Positions 54,170 to 62,050 of a stretch of DNA of 64,000 bases are shown here, piece after piece (the stretch's first letter is position 1; the number at the start of each line of letters is the position of its first letter). Source of the DNA: Sneathiella limimaris (lineage in GTDB: Bacteria > Pseudomonadota > Alphaproteobacteria > Sneathiellales > Sneathiellaceae); assembly GCF_012932565.1 (NCBI RefSeq), contig NZ_JABBYJ010000001.1:930001-994000 (forward strand). The letters run 5' to 3'. Made by a program: the position numbers and the translations under genes. The notes below the pieces were generated by a model. It made no database searches, was not told where the DNA came from, and saw nothing but the letters and a program-made list of their open reading frames with translations.

Positions 54170-54230
54170 CCCCGACCTTTTAGCGTTTCTATTAACGTGG
54201 CCGCAAGCCGGTCGGCACAAATCACCACGA
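54170..54230 (-). promoter_or_regulatory. SAM-II (SAM-alpha) riboswitch
   Basis: The transcript reads CGTGGTGATTTG, then GCCGACC, then GGCTTGCGGCCACG, TTAA, ACGCTAAAAGGTCGG, matching the conserved SAM-II elements in order. P1 is CGTGG (54229-54225) with CCACG (54200-54196). The pseudoknot is CCGACC (54215-54210) with GGTCGG (54177-54172). SAM-II switches off methionine genes when S-adenosylmethionine is high; its place before metZ is classical in Alphaproteobacteria. Confidence 0.93.
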
Positions 54231-54236
54231 GGCTGA

Positions 54237-54264
54237 AATATACGCCTCGTCTTTTCTCTGTCAA
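54237..54264 (-). promoter_or_regulatory. Promoter of metZ
   Basis: TTGACA (54264-54259) and TATATT (54242-54237) with 16 bases between. The expected start of transcription lies at about 54230, exactly at the 5' edge of the SAM-II aptamer. Confidence 0.75.
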
Positions 54265-54280
54265 GAGAAGCTGTAACAGC

Positions 54281-54451
54281 TCAGGAAAGAGAGACAAATA
54301 GCATCTGAAGGGCAATATAGATGGCGATGGCAATGAGGCAGAGATTAACTGTGCGATCGGCCGCTTTTCCGATCTCTTTTAATTTTCTGGCAAAGAAGAT
54401 TCGACCGATAAAAAGAGCAACGAAAGCAAGAAGAAGAATTTTTAAGAGCAC
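54281..54451 (-). CDS. Small two-helix membrane protein
   Basis: A 56-residue open frame starting at GTG, reading VLLKILLLAFVALFIG, then a charged loop (RKLKEIGKAADRT), then LCLIAIAIYIALQMLFVSLS and stop. Two clean hydrophobic helices flank a positively charged loop, so a real membrane miniprotein is likely. It begins 14 bases after the diguanylate cyclase stop and ends just before the metZ promoter, consistent with being last in that transcript. The ribosome-binding site is weak (GGA); no family is recognised. Confidence 0.5.
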   Translation of the reverse strand: MLLKILLLAFVALFIGRIFFARKLKEIGKAADRTVNLCLIAIAIYIALQMLFVSLS

Positions 54452-54465
54452 AGAAAATCCAGATG

Positions 54466-55656
54466 TTAGGCGGTCTTGGACATTTTTGATTTAGGCTTTG
54501 GCTTCGGCATGAAAACCCGGAAGTCATCCTTGCCATTGGTCTTGGCTTTGTACATTTCTGCATCAGCCAGTTCAACCAAATCCATCCATGTCTCAGCATT
54601 TGAGCTTTGCAGTTCGGCAATACCAATGCTTGCAGTGAGCGGTTTACCATCGGGGCGTTTACCCAGACCGCTGGCTCTTAAGCGACGAATCGCACGTGTG
54701 GCCCCATCTGCATCTGTATGGGGCAGGATCATCAGGAATTCTTCCCCACCCCAGCGGATGGAAACGTCAGACTCCCGCAAATTGCGCCGGATCAGCTTGG
54801 CAGCGGTAGTTAAAACCTTGTCACCGGCTTCATGCCCATAGCGGTCGTTGATAACCTTGAAACTATCGATATCCAGAAAGACCACAGACAGGTGGCTTTG
54901 CTGCCGGCTGGCGATCCTGAACTGCACGTCCAGAATTTCTTCACCGCTATTGCGGCTGTAGCAATTGGTCAGGCTATCTACAGATGCCTGTTCTACAAGC
55001 GAGACCATGTAACTCATCTGACTGATCGCCGAGAAGGAGGAGAGGGCGCAGGCGCTGCAAAGGGCAATCAATACGCCCAGCCCCGGTTGCGGGTTCAGGT
55101 CCGTGGTTGCCAGCGTTACGATTAACAGCTCTGCTGTGAGAAACAGAACCGCCCCCAGAAAGCTTTCCTTGATGTTCAGCGGGAAGAGGGCAAAGCAGGC
55201 AGCAATCAAGAAGGGGTAGAGCGCATATCCTGCTGTTGGCAGATCAACAATGGATTGCAGATAGTCTGGCAGCACGATGGGTTGGTAGAGCGCCTGATAA
55301 ATGACGTTTGTCCCAACAAAGATAAAGAGCGCTCGATAGGCGCTTTGAAGGCTGTCTGAATTTCGGGTGGCAAAGGTGAGGATAAACAGGATCGTAGCTG
55401 CGGCCCCTCTAAAACTTGCCAGTTTTATAAAAGTTTCGGGATCGTAATAAATATAGTCGATTAAAATCCCGGTTAGAATAAGGATTGCCGCAACAAAGGA
55501 GAGCAGCCGTATACGCGATAAAATAACCAGCGAGCGTCTGCGGGTCAGCAGCGGGGAATGATTAACGGAGGTCAGTAGGCGCCCCATATGCTCCACCGTC
55601 AGTTTTTCACCACTGACTCCGGTTAGAAGCTTGAAGATGGACCGCAGCCAAGACAT
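54466..55656 (-). CDS. Diguanylate cyclase (GGDEF domain) with membrane sensor
   Basis: A 396-residue protein with about six hydrophobic helices in residues 45-210 and a C-terminal GGDEF domain (about 220-380). The active loop is GGEEF, and RESD lies five residues upstream, a complete inhibitory I-site, so product feedback is expected. It makes cyclic di-GMP in response to an unknown membrane signal. The ATG at 55656, directly before SWLRSIF, is preferred over a TTG four codons upstream. Confidence 0.9.
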   Translation of the reverse strand: MSWLRSIFKLLTGVSGEKLTVEHMGRLLTSVNHSPLLTRRRSLVILSRIRLLSFVAAILILTGILIDYIYYDPETFIKLASFRGAAATILFILTFATRNSDSLQSAYRALFIFVGTNVIYQALYQPIVLPDYLQSIVDLPTAGYALYPFLIAACFALFPLNIKESFLGAVLFLTAELLIVTLATTDLNPQPGLGVLIALCSACALSSFSAISQMSYMVSLVEQASVDSLTNCYSRNSGEEILDVQFRIASRQQSHLSVVFLDIDSFKVINDRYGHEAGDKVLTTAAKLIRRNLRESDVSIRWGGEEFLMILPHTDADGATRAIRRLRASGLGKRPDGKPLTASIGIAELQSSNAETWMDLVELADAEMYKAKTNGKDDFRVFMPKPKPKSKMSKTA

Positions 55657-55987
55657 CCGTAATTCCAAACCCGCATTAAAAAGAGATCCCTAGAATGAGC
55701 TTTAACAAAAAATTAACCATGTGCGAATCGCTTTGTTCCTTTGTTTGCGCACAATTCGGGTAGGGTGTTGTTTATTTGATTCAGTCAAAAGGATTAGCGC
55801 TTTTGGGCAGAAACCGGTTGTGGTAGCGGCTTAATTTCGGCTCTTTTCGCCGGGAATTTGTTCACCATCACAAAATTTGGCAAGATAACCCTCCAATTTT
55901 GAAGCATTTATTCCTATGTTAGGAACATGAGTTGGAGTTCCCTTCTCCAATGTAAGAAGGGAAAAGATGGAAAGTTGAGAAGACGAG
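55657..55987. other. Intergenic region between diguanylate cyclase and nfu genes
   Basis: About 330 bases without a convincing gene, holding the divergent promoters. Two structures stand out near the nfu end: a palindrome TTCCTA-TGT-TAGGAA (55911-55925) and a hairpin TTCCCTTCT/AGAAGGGAA with an 8-base loop (55938-55963), just before the nfu start at 55988. The hairpin competes with TTGGA/TCCAA pairing in the same stretch. An iron-sulfur or redox regulator site is possible but not identified. Confidence 0.5.
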
Positions 55988-56806
55988 ATGTTTATTCAAA
56001 CCCAATCAGGTGATTTGCCGAATGAAATGGAATTTTTCCCAGGGCGAGAAGTATTGGGCGAAGGGTCCCTCGAAGTTGCTCGGGATGCTGCTGGTGAAAT
56101 TTCTCCGCTGGCGGCGCGGATTTATCAGGTCGCGGGCATTGAATCCGTAACCCTGCTTCCAGATAGCCTATTACTGGCTAGAACTGACGATCGGGAATGG
56201 GATGAACTTCGAACAGAAGTATTTTCGGCGATCATGGCGCATTTTCAATCTGGCGATCCTGTCCAGCTGTCGCAGGAGACAGAAGAAGGTGACGATTTCA
56301 CCTCCGAAATTATCGATCAGGTGAAGGATCTTTTGGAAACACGGATTGTACCGGCAGTGACCCAATCTGGCGGCGACGTCGCTTTTCACAGCTACAAGGA
56401 TGGTAACCTGTACCTGAAAATGCAGGGTTCAGCCTTTTCAATGCTGACCGGGATTACCAACATGCTGCGTCACTATGTTCCTGAGATTAAAGCCGTTCTG
56501 GATCATCGGGAAGCGTTGCCACGTCCCGGCCTGCAAAGCGAGGAAGGGGTTGCGATCCGGGATCTCCTGCAGGAGCGGATCAATCCTTCAATTGCTGCGC
56601 ATGGGGGACATATCACCCTTGTTGATGTGCAGGAAGAAAAGGCCTTCGTCCGTCTGGAAGGCGGTTGCCAAGGCTGCGGGATGGCGGATGTGACATTGAA
56701 GCAGGGTGTTGCCAAGGAAATCATGACCATGGTTCCCAAGATCAAGGAAGTCCTTGATGTCACCGATCATGCCGGCGGCACGAACCCCTACTATCAGCCA
56801 GCCTAA
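55988..56806 (+). CDS. Nfu-type iron-sulfur carrier with two NifU domains
   Basis: A 272-residue protein of iron-sulfur cluster delivery. Residues 1-90 are the Nfu N-terminal domain (FIQTQ, then FFPGREV and AARIYQVAGIESVTLLPDSL). Residues about 105-172 form a NifU-like domain (LLETRIVPAVTQSGGDVAFH, then LRHYVPEIKAV) in which the usual CxxC has become SAFS (148-151). Residues about 187-258 form a second NifU domain with Cys227 and Cys230 (GGCQGCGMADVTLKQG). Ordinary Nfu proteins are about 185-190 residues with a single NifU domain. Confidence 0.9.
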   Translation: MFIQTQSGDLPNEMEFFPGREVLGEGSLEVARDAAGEISPLAARIYQVAGIESVTLLPDSLLLARTDDREWDELRTEVFSAIMAHFQSGDPVQLSQETEEGDDFTSEIIDQVKDLLETRIVPAVTQSGGDVAFHSYKDGNLYLKMQGSAFSMLTGITNMLRHYVPEIKAVLDHREALPRPGLQSEEGVAIRDLLQERINPSIAAHGGHITLVDVQEEKAFVRLEGGCQGCGMADVTLKQGVAKEIMTMVPKIKEVLDVTDHAGGTNPYYQPA

Positions 56807-56812
56807 TTCAGT

Positions 56813-58618
56813 TTACTGCTCTGCAAGTCGGTAGATAGAGATCTTGGTGCCCCGGCCCTTGACATTAAATTCGCCGACTGGTTCGACGTTGATCTGGTCC
56901 TGAACCTCGCTGGCGATCTTGTCTGACAGGAGGATCAGGACATCTTCGTCCTTGTCATCGTTCAAGGTCTTGCCAAGCTGTTCAATCCGCTGTGCGACAT
57001 TTACGGTGTCTCCAACGACCGTATAGTTCAGCCGTCCCGGCGCCCCGATATTACCGACAACCAGTCGCCCGGTATGAATGCCGATCCGCATTTGGATTGG
57101 CGGCTTGCCTGCCTTCACACGCCGCTGGTTTTCAGCCCGAATGGCGGTTCGAATGCAGATTGCAGTGCGGCAGGCTTTCAGCGGGTGATCAATCTGATAA
57201 TCCGGGGCACCCCAAAAGGCCATTACAGCATCCCCGATATATTTATCTAGCGTGCCGTCTTCCTGCTCAATGCAATTGGCCAAAATCTCAAAATGCTCGT
57301 TCAGTAGATTTGCCACTTCTTCGGAGGACATGTTTTCAGCCATCGGTGTAAAATTCACGATATCTGTGAACATCACTGAAACGGATCGGGTTTCCGAATG
57401 GGCGTCGCCCGAGCTCATCAGTTTTTTGACAAGGCTTTTGGGGACATAGTTTTCAAACCAGGTCAGCCCGCGCAGCATGGTGTTATAGGCGGTTGCCGCG
57501 TCATCCAGCTCGCGCAGGCGACTGCTCGGCAGGTTTCCTACCTTCTGAAAATCCAGGTTGGAGATTTGCTGGGACGCGCGGGACAGGGACTTAATAGGCC
57601 GGGCAATTTTCCGGCCTATGAAGAAGGCGAGAATAACGCTCAGGATAAGGATCATCAAACCGGTCAGTCCTGCAGATGCCAGCCGTGAAATCTGTTTGAC
57701 GGCATCTTCAAACGGGAGCTGATAGCCAATGATCAGGGGTAAATCCGTGTAGCCTTCAAGCGTGGTATAAATAAACTGGTAGCGTTGGTCCCCCACATCC
57801 GTGAAGTGCCCGTCGAAATCTTCTCCGCCCTTGAACAGACGAAACGGGGTTCGCGGCGCCGTCCAGATAGAGGACAGCACAGGGTCGTCAATTTCACTGA
57901 GTTTCGGGGTTACCTCCCCAATGGTGATACCCGTAGCTTCCATCTGAAAGCCTTCCTGGGACAGCAGATGATCTTTGCCATAAAGGACAAATCGTCTGGC
58001 GTCCGGGCCCATCTCACTGGATTTAACCGCATTGCTGACCAGGGTAGTCGGGATTGTGATCAAAACAATTCCCAGAAACTTACCGTTTTTGTTGACCGGC
58101 TGGCGGAAGGTCATGATGGTTGTTTTGATGTCCGGGATATAGGCCAGGGGTGCCCAGGATCCAAACTTGTCGCTCTTTAGTCTTTCCAGTTCGCGAACAC
58201 TGAGAAGGTCATTCTTGATGGAGGCTCGCGTGACTTTGGTTGTTTGATGGTCCGCCACGATCAGGCGATAGTCCGTATAAATAAACCCAAGCTGGGCTAC
58301 GCCATTGGCACCGACCAGACTCGTTTTGAGGGCGCGAACGAAAGCGTCTTCATCTTCGGGGTCAATTTCATTTTCATAAATCAGTTTCGCAATATCTGCA
58401 GCCCGGTTCTCCATCGGATCCAGCAATCCGGTGATATTCTGGCGAATGGCAGCGAGCTGATTTGTGGAATTGCTGATCAGGAGTTCACGGGTATTGGTGA
58501 GCCCGGAATACAGGCTGATCAGCATAACCGCAACAACGGCAACAAAAACAAGAGACCCAAAGCTCAGCGCCAGAACGAGTCCAATGGACGCGCGGCGATT
58601 TATTAATTTTCTACCCAC
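56813..58618 (-). CDS. Class III adenylate/guanylate cyclase with extracytoplasmic sensor
   Basis: A 601-residue membrane cyclase. Helices at about residues 13-35 and 310-332 flank a periplasmic Cache-like sensor domain. A HAMP linker follows (about 333-385, RPIKSLSRASQQISNLD), then the catalytic domain (about 405-590) with SVMFTDIVNFTPMAE, GTLDKYIGDAVMAFWGAP and GRLNYTVVGDTVNVAQRIEQ, including metal-binding aspartates. It makes cAMP (or cGMP) on an unknown signal. It converges on the nfu gene. Confidence 0.92.
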   Translation of the reverse strand: MGRKLINRRASIGLVLALSFGSLVFVAVVAVMLISLYSGLTNTRELLISNSTNQLAAIRQNITGLLDPMENRAADIAKLIYENEIDPEDEDAFVRALKTSLVGANGVAQLGFIYTDYRLIVADHQTTKVTRASIKNDLLSVRELERLKSDKFGSWAPLAYIPDIKTTIMTFRQPVNKNGKFLGIVLITIPTTLVSNAVKSSEMGPDARRFVLYGKDHLLSQEGFQMEATGITIGEVTPKLSEIDDPVLSSIWTAPRTPFRLFKGGEDFDGHFTDVGDQRYQFIYTTLEGYTDLPLIIGYQLPFEDAVKQISRLASAGLTGLMILILSVILAFFIGRKIARPIKSLSRASQQISNLDFQKVGNLPSSRLRELDDAATAYNTMLRGLTWFENYVPKSLVKKLMSSGDAHSETRSVSVMFTDIVNFTPMAENMSSEEVANLLNEHFEILANCIEQEDGTLDKYIGDAVMAFWGAPDYQIDHPLKACRTAICIRTAIRAENQRRVKAGKPPIQMRIGIHTGRLVVGNIGAPGRLNYTVVGDTVNVAQRIEQLGKTLNDDKDEDVLILLSDKIASEVQDQINVEPVGEFNVKGRGTKISIYRLAEQ

Positions 58619-58770
58619 AGACCTGCCGTTTCCTCACAAATTAGGCGCCCGTAAAATACGCTAAATTTAAGTTGTGGCTATGAAAAACTTTTCTGCTTGT
58701 GAGCTATATCATGATTACTTCAGATTTTCATGATTAGACAGAATTAAATTTTGACTTTACAACTACCGGC

Positions 58771-59349
58771 ATGAACAGTTTGGTGATCTTCGAAGTTGTA
58801 TTGGGTTTGAGTTCTCTGTTGGCGCTTTTTCTAGCCCGCCGGACTTACTTTCCCATGAATTTAACTTGGGCATTTGGAATTCTGGCGATTGGAGTTGCCG
58901 CCTTCCTGGGGGCAGGTGTCTATGCTGGGATCAATGGACTTGCCGCTTATCATAAACTGTTTTCTGCCTTCGCCGGGTCCATCGGATTGGTCAGTTTCGC
59001 GGTTGCCGCGGTTGGGGGTATTTTTGCACCCCAGTTTCATAAAGCGGGCTGGTGGGTTGTCTTGATCCTGGTCGTGCTGCTGACGGGAGTTCTTCTGACT
59101 GATAGTTGGCGGATCAGCCAGGAGGTACAGTACGGAGTGGTCGGTGTTCTTGGCCTAAGCGCGCTTTACCAGCTTTTTGTCTATCCAAAATCGGGCATTT
59201 TTCTGTTTCTGGGTGTTATCTTTCTGGTGGGCGCAGGCCTTGGCAGCGATTGGCTGGCAACGCTTCTCAAGTTTGATAGCCTCAATATTTATCACGCTTT
59301 ACTATCGGTTGCAGTGCTGTCCTTTGGCGCCTTTGCGGCAAGAGAATAA
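58771..59349 (+). CDS. Hypothetical polytopic membrane protein
   Basis: A 192-residue protein with six predicted membrane helices evenly spaced from residue 5 to 187 and very short loops (small extramembrane parts, few charges). I do not recognise the family. No linked partner: the cyclase is divergent and the DUF4170 gene follows after 138 bases. Confidence 0.65.
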   Translation: MNSLVIFEVVLGLSSLLALFLARRTYFPMNLTWAFGILAIGVAAFLGAGVYAGINGLAAYHKLFSAFAGSIGLVSFAVAAVGGIFAPQFHKAGWWVVLILVVLLTGVLLTDSWRISQEVQYGVVGVLGLSALYQLFVYPKSGIFLFLGVIFLVGAGLGSDWLATLLKFDSLNIYHALLSVAVLSFGAFAARE

Positions 59350-59487
59350 AATCCGTTGAAATCTCTTGCATTGCCGCAGCGTTATCCTTACAAGTCACCA
59401 AAACTCATAATAATAAATTAATCTATTTGTGGTGGACTTGCGTGCGCTGGTTCGAGGACTGAATTTTTGTGATTATGAGCATTAGAT

Positions 59488-59709
59488 ATGACTGATGTAA
59501 ATGCGGCGGCAGCCAATGAAAAAGAATTATTTGCGGTATTCGGTGGCAAGGTTACCGATACGCGTGGGCGGGAATTTGTGAACCCGAAAGACATTGATAT
59601 GAGAGGGTTCTTTACGAGTCATGCTGAGGCAGTCAGTGCCTGGCGGGCCGCTAGTCAGATGAACGTGGATGATGCTTTCACCAAATATGTGATTGTTCGT
59701 CTTTGGTAA
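59488..59709 (+). CDS. DUF4170 family small protein
   Basis: A 73-residue soluble protein. LFAVFGGKVTDTRGREFVNPKDID, FFTSHAEAVSAWRAAS and DAFTKYVIVRLW match the DUF4170 pattern, small alphaproteobacterial proteins of unknown function. Complete and compact; stands between the membrane protein and the gamma-glutamyltransferase gene. Confidence 0.75.
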   Translation: MTDVNAAAANEKELFAVFGGKVTDTRGREFVNPKDIDMRGFFTSHAEAVSAWRAASQMNVDDAFTKYVIVRLW

Positions 59710-59809
59710 CCTCTTTTTGCCGAATGGTGAAAATCTCCGAAAAGAAGGTTGCACATAGCTGCCGCAGGATTAGGATGCTGCAATTCTATTTTTGAGAGGT
59801 AGGTTAGTC

Positions 59810-61399
59810 TTGCGTAATTTCTTCTATCCCGGTCGATCCGTCACTTATGGCCTTAATGGTGCTATTGCGACTTCCAGTGCTCACGCCTCTCAGGTGGGGC
59901 TTGGAATCCTGAAAGGCGGCGGCAATGCGATGGATGCGGCTATTGCCGCTTGTGCGGTTCAATGTGTCGTTGATCCAATGCAAACCGGTATTGGCGGTGA
60001 CTGCTTTGCCTTGATCGCACCGAAAGGCTCTTCCCAGATTGAAGGTCTCAATGGGTCCGGTCGGGCACCTTCTGCCCTCACTGCGGATCTGCTGCTGGAT
60101 CAGGGAATTTCTGAAATTGAACTGACCAGTCCCCATGCCGTTACGGTCCCGGGTGCCATTGATGCCTGGGTGACCTTGCATGCCAAATATGGCTCTATGG
60201 ATTTTGCCGATATTCTGGCCCCTGCGATTGAGGCAGCGGAAAATGGCTTTGCCGTTACCCAGCGGACCTCCATGGACTGGAAACTCACAGAAGAAAAACT
60301 CAGCAACAATGCGGCTGCGGCCAGTCTATTCCTGAAAAATGGCAAGGCCCCTGGTGCGGGAACTGTCTGGAAGCTGCCAAAACTGGCCCAAACACTCAAA
60401 GCGATTGCCAAGCAGGGCCGCGCGGCATTTTATGAAGGTGAATTGGCTGAGAAGATGGTGGCCACGCTGAATGCAGCCGGGGCAACCCATCAGCTTGAAG
60501 ATTTCGGCAATTGCGAGGCTGACTTTGTTGATCTGATCAACACAGACTTCCATGGTCACGATGTTCATCAGATCCCGCCAAACGGCCAGGGCATTACAGC
60601 GCTGATCATGCTGAACATCCTGAAGGGCTTCGATGTTGCGGGACTGGATCCGGTCGGCGCGAAGCGTCTTCACCTGCAGGCAGAAGCTGCCCGTCTTGCC
60701 TATCTTGCCCGCGATATTTACGTGGCGGACATGGGTCAGGCGGATGTGCCCGTTGATATGCTTCTCTCCAAAGAATTTGCTGATCACCTCAGAAGCCATA
60801 TTGAAGTTGGCAAAGCGGGCGATCCGGCCGGTGCAGGTGCTTTCGATAAACACAAAGATACGGTTTACCTCTCTGTAGTTGATAAGGATGGCACGGCCGT
60901 TTCCTTCATCAATTCCCTGTTCCATCCGTTCGGCTCTGGCATTGCCTGCCCGGATACGGGTGTGATCTTCCAGAACCGCGGGGCTGGCTTTGTGGTTGAG
61001 AAAGGTCACCGGAATTGCGTTGCGCCGAACAAGCGCCCAATGCACACAATTATTCCAGGTATGGTGACCAAAGGCGATAAAGCCACTCATTGCTATGGCG
61101 TTATGGGCGGTGGTTATCAGCCTGTTGGACATGCGCATGTTCTCTCCAACATCATGGATTATGGCATGGATGTTCAGGAAGCGATCGAATGTCCTCGTGC
61201 CTTTTATAATGCAGGCGTGCTGGAGCTGGAAGAAACCATCGCACCAGAGGTTCAGCAGGAACTGGCGGATATGGGCTACACCATCAAAGCGCCTGAAATG
61301 CCGCATGGCGGTGGTCAGATGATTATGATCGACCATGAAAATGGCGTACTGGCAGCAGGAACCGAGTCCCGGAAAGACGGACACGCTCTCGCCTATTAA
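59810..61399 (+). CDS. Gamma-glutamyltransferase family protein
   Basis: A 529-residue N-terminal nucleophile hydrolase that hydrolyses or transfers gamma-glutamyl groups. The Thr nucleophile lies in DTVYLSVVDKDGTAVSF, where autocleavage would split the chain into large and small subunits; GGGNAMDAAIAACAVQCVVDPMQTG and QIPPNGQGITALIMLNIL are conserved. No signal peptide is seen, unlike periplasmic Ggt, so a cytosolic YwrD-like role is likely. I use a TTG start (59810) with AGAGGTAGG upstream; a TTG six codons earlier lacks one. Confidence 0.9.
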   Translation: MRNFFYPGRSVTYGLNGAIATSSAHASQVGLGILKGGGNAMDAAIAACAVQCVVDPMQTGIGGDCFALIAPKGSSQIEGLNGSGRAPSALTADLLLDQGISEIELTSPHAVTVPGAIDAWVTLHAKYGSMDFADILAPAIEAAENGFAVTQRTSMDWKLTEEKLSNNAAAASLFLKNGKAPGAGTVWKLPKLAQTLKAIAKQGRAAFYEGELAEKMVATLNAAGATHQLEDFGNCEADFVDLINTDFHGHDVHQIPPNGQGITALIMLNILKGFDVAGLDPVGAKRLHLQAEAARLAYLARDIYVADMGQADVPVDMLLSKEFADHLRSHIEVGKAGDPAGAGAFDKHKDTVYLSVVDKDGTAVSFINSLFHPFGSGIACPDTGVIFQNRGAGFVVEKGHRNCVAPNKRPMHTIIPGMVTKGDKATHCYGVMGGGYQPVGHAHVLSNIMDYGMDVQEAIECPRAFYNAGVLELEETIAPEVQQELADMGYTIKAPEMPHGGGQMIMIDHENGVLAAGTESRKDGHALAY

Positions 61400-61423
61400 T
61401 CTGCTCAACAGATACGAATTTTA

Positions 61424-61455
61424 AAAAAAAGCGGCTCAATCGGGTCGCTTTTTTT
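61424..61455 (+). terminator. Rho-independent terminator after the gamma-glutamyltransferase gene
   Basis: AGCGGCTC and GGGTCGCT pair over eight positions (two G-U pairs), extended by A7/T7 runs, with loop AATC. It sits 25 bases after the stop codon and right before the ECF-type promoter. Confidence 0.9.
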
Positions 61456-61461
61456 GTGCCA

Positions 61462-61488
61462 TGTCACTTTGGAGATCCCTGTCTCGTC
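61462..61488 (+). promoter_or_regulatory. Predicted ECF41-type promoter
   Basis: TGTCACT (61462-61468) and CGTC (61485-61488) are 16 bases apart, close to the TGTCACA/CGTC elements reported for ECF41 sigma factors. It lies 26 bases before the AhpD-like start and just after a terminator, so the sigma factor encoded second in this operon probably drives its own operon. Confidence 0.65.
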
Positions 61489-61513
61489 CTTAATTGAGAA
61501 AGGAGATCTACTC

Positions 61514-62050
61514 ATGCTTAAACATATCTATAAATGGAAGTTCCGGGAATTTGGGGCAGAGTATAATTACGACATGTCTTATATGGAGGAATTGGCAGAA
61601 ATCTATCCTGAAAAAGCGTCTTATTATGTCAAGGCCATGCCGCTTGCCAATCACAACGGGCATCTTCCGTTGGATCTTTACTATGCGATCAAGGTTCGCT
61701 CCATGCAGATCGGGGATTGCGGGCCGTGCCTCAAGCTCACTCTGACCATGGCAGAACGCTCCGGCATCTCAAAGGATGACCTGAAGCGGCTTTTGACAGG
61801 AGATATGGACGGGGCCTCCCGCTATATTAAGCTGGGCTGGTCCTATGCAACGGCTGTCCTGAAAGACGGTCTGGAGCTTGAGGAGTTAATCAGGGAGATT
61901 GAAATAGAGTTTGGCAAGCGGGGGCTTTGGGATGCATCCTTGGCCGTTGTCTATGGACAGTTCTATCCAATCCTGAAAAAAGGATTGGGGGTTGCGACCG
62001 TATGTTCACCCGTTTCCGTTCTTTTGGAGGAAATGTCTCTTGCAAGCTGA
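61514..62050 (+). CDS. AhpD/carboxymuconolactone decarboxylase-like protein
   Basis: A 178-residue all-helical protein with DCGPCLKL (Cys69, Cys72), the redox CxxC of the AhpD-like/CMD fold, but no standard second motif. Such proteins are the usual partners of ECF41 sigma factors. The ATG at 61514 has AGGAG at 61501; an upstream in-frame ATG (61454) lies before the predicted promoter and is excluded. It overlaps the sigma gene by 11 bases. A redox or peroxide-related role is inference. Confidence 0.8.
   Translation: MLKHIYKWKFREFGAEYNYDMSYMEELAEIYPEKASYYVKAMPLANHNGHLPLDLYYAIKVRSMQIGDCGPCLKLTLTMAERSGISKDDLKRLLTGDMDGASRYIKLGWSYATAVLKDGLELEELIREIEIEFGKRGLWDASLAVVYGQFYPILKKGLGVATVCSPVSVLLEEMSLAS

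Noticed and set aside
54345-54650. A 101-codon minus-strand frame over the diguanylate cyclase 3' end
   Set aside because: It overlaps the conserved GGDEF domain in another frame and shares no family pattern; the small membrane protein at 54281-54451 in a different frame is the better candidate.
60326-61408. A 360-codon open frame antisense to the gamma-glutamyltransferase gene
   Set aside because: The sense strand has full-length conserved motifs; the antisense product has no recognisable domains or ribosome-binding site.
61454-61513. Upstream start of the AhpD-like gene
   Set aside because: It precedes the predicted promoter and the AGGAG at 61501 points to the ATG at 61514.
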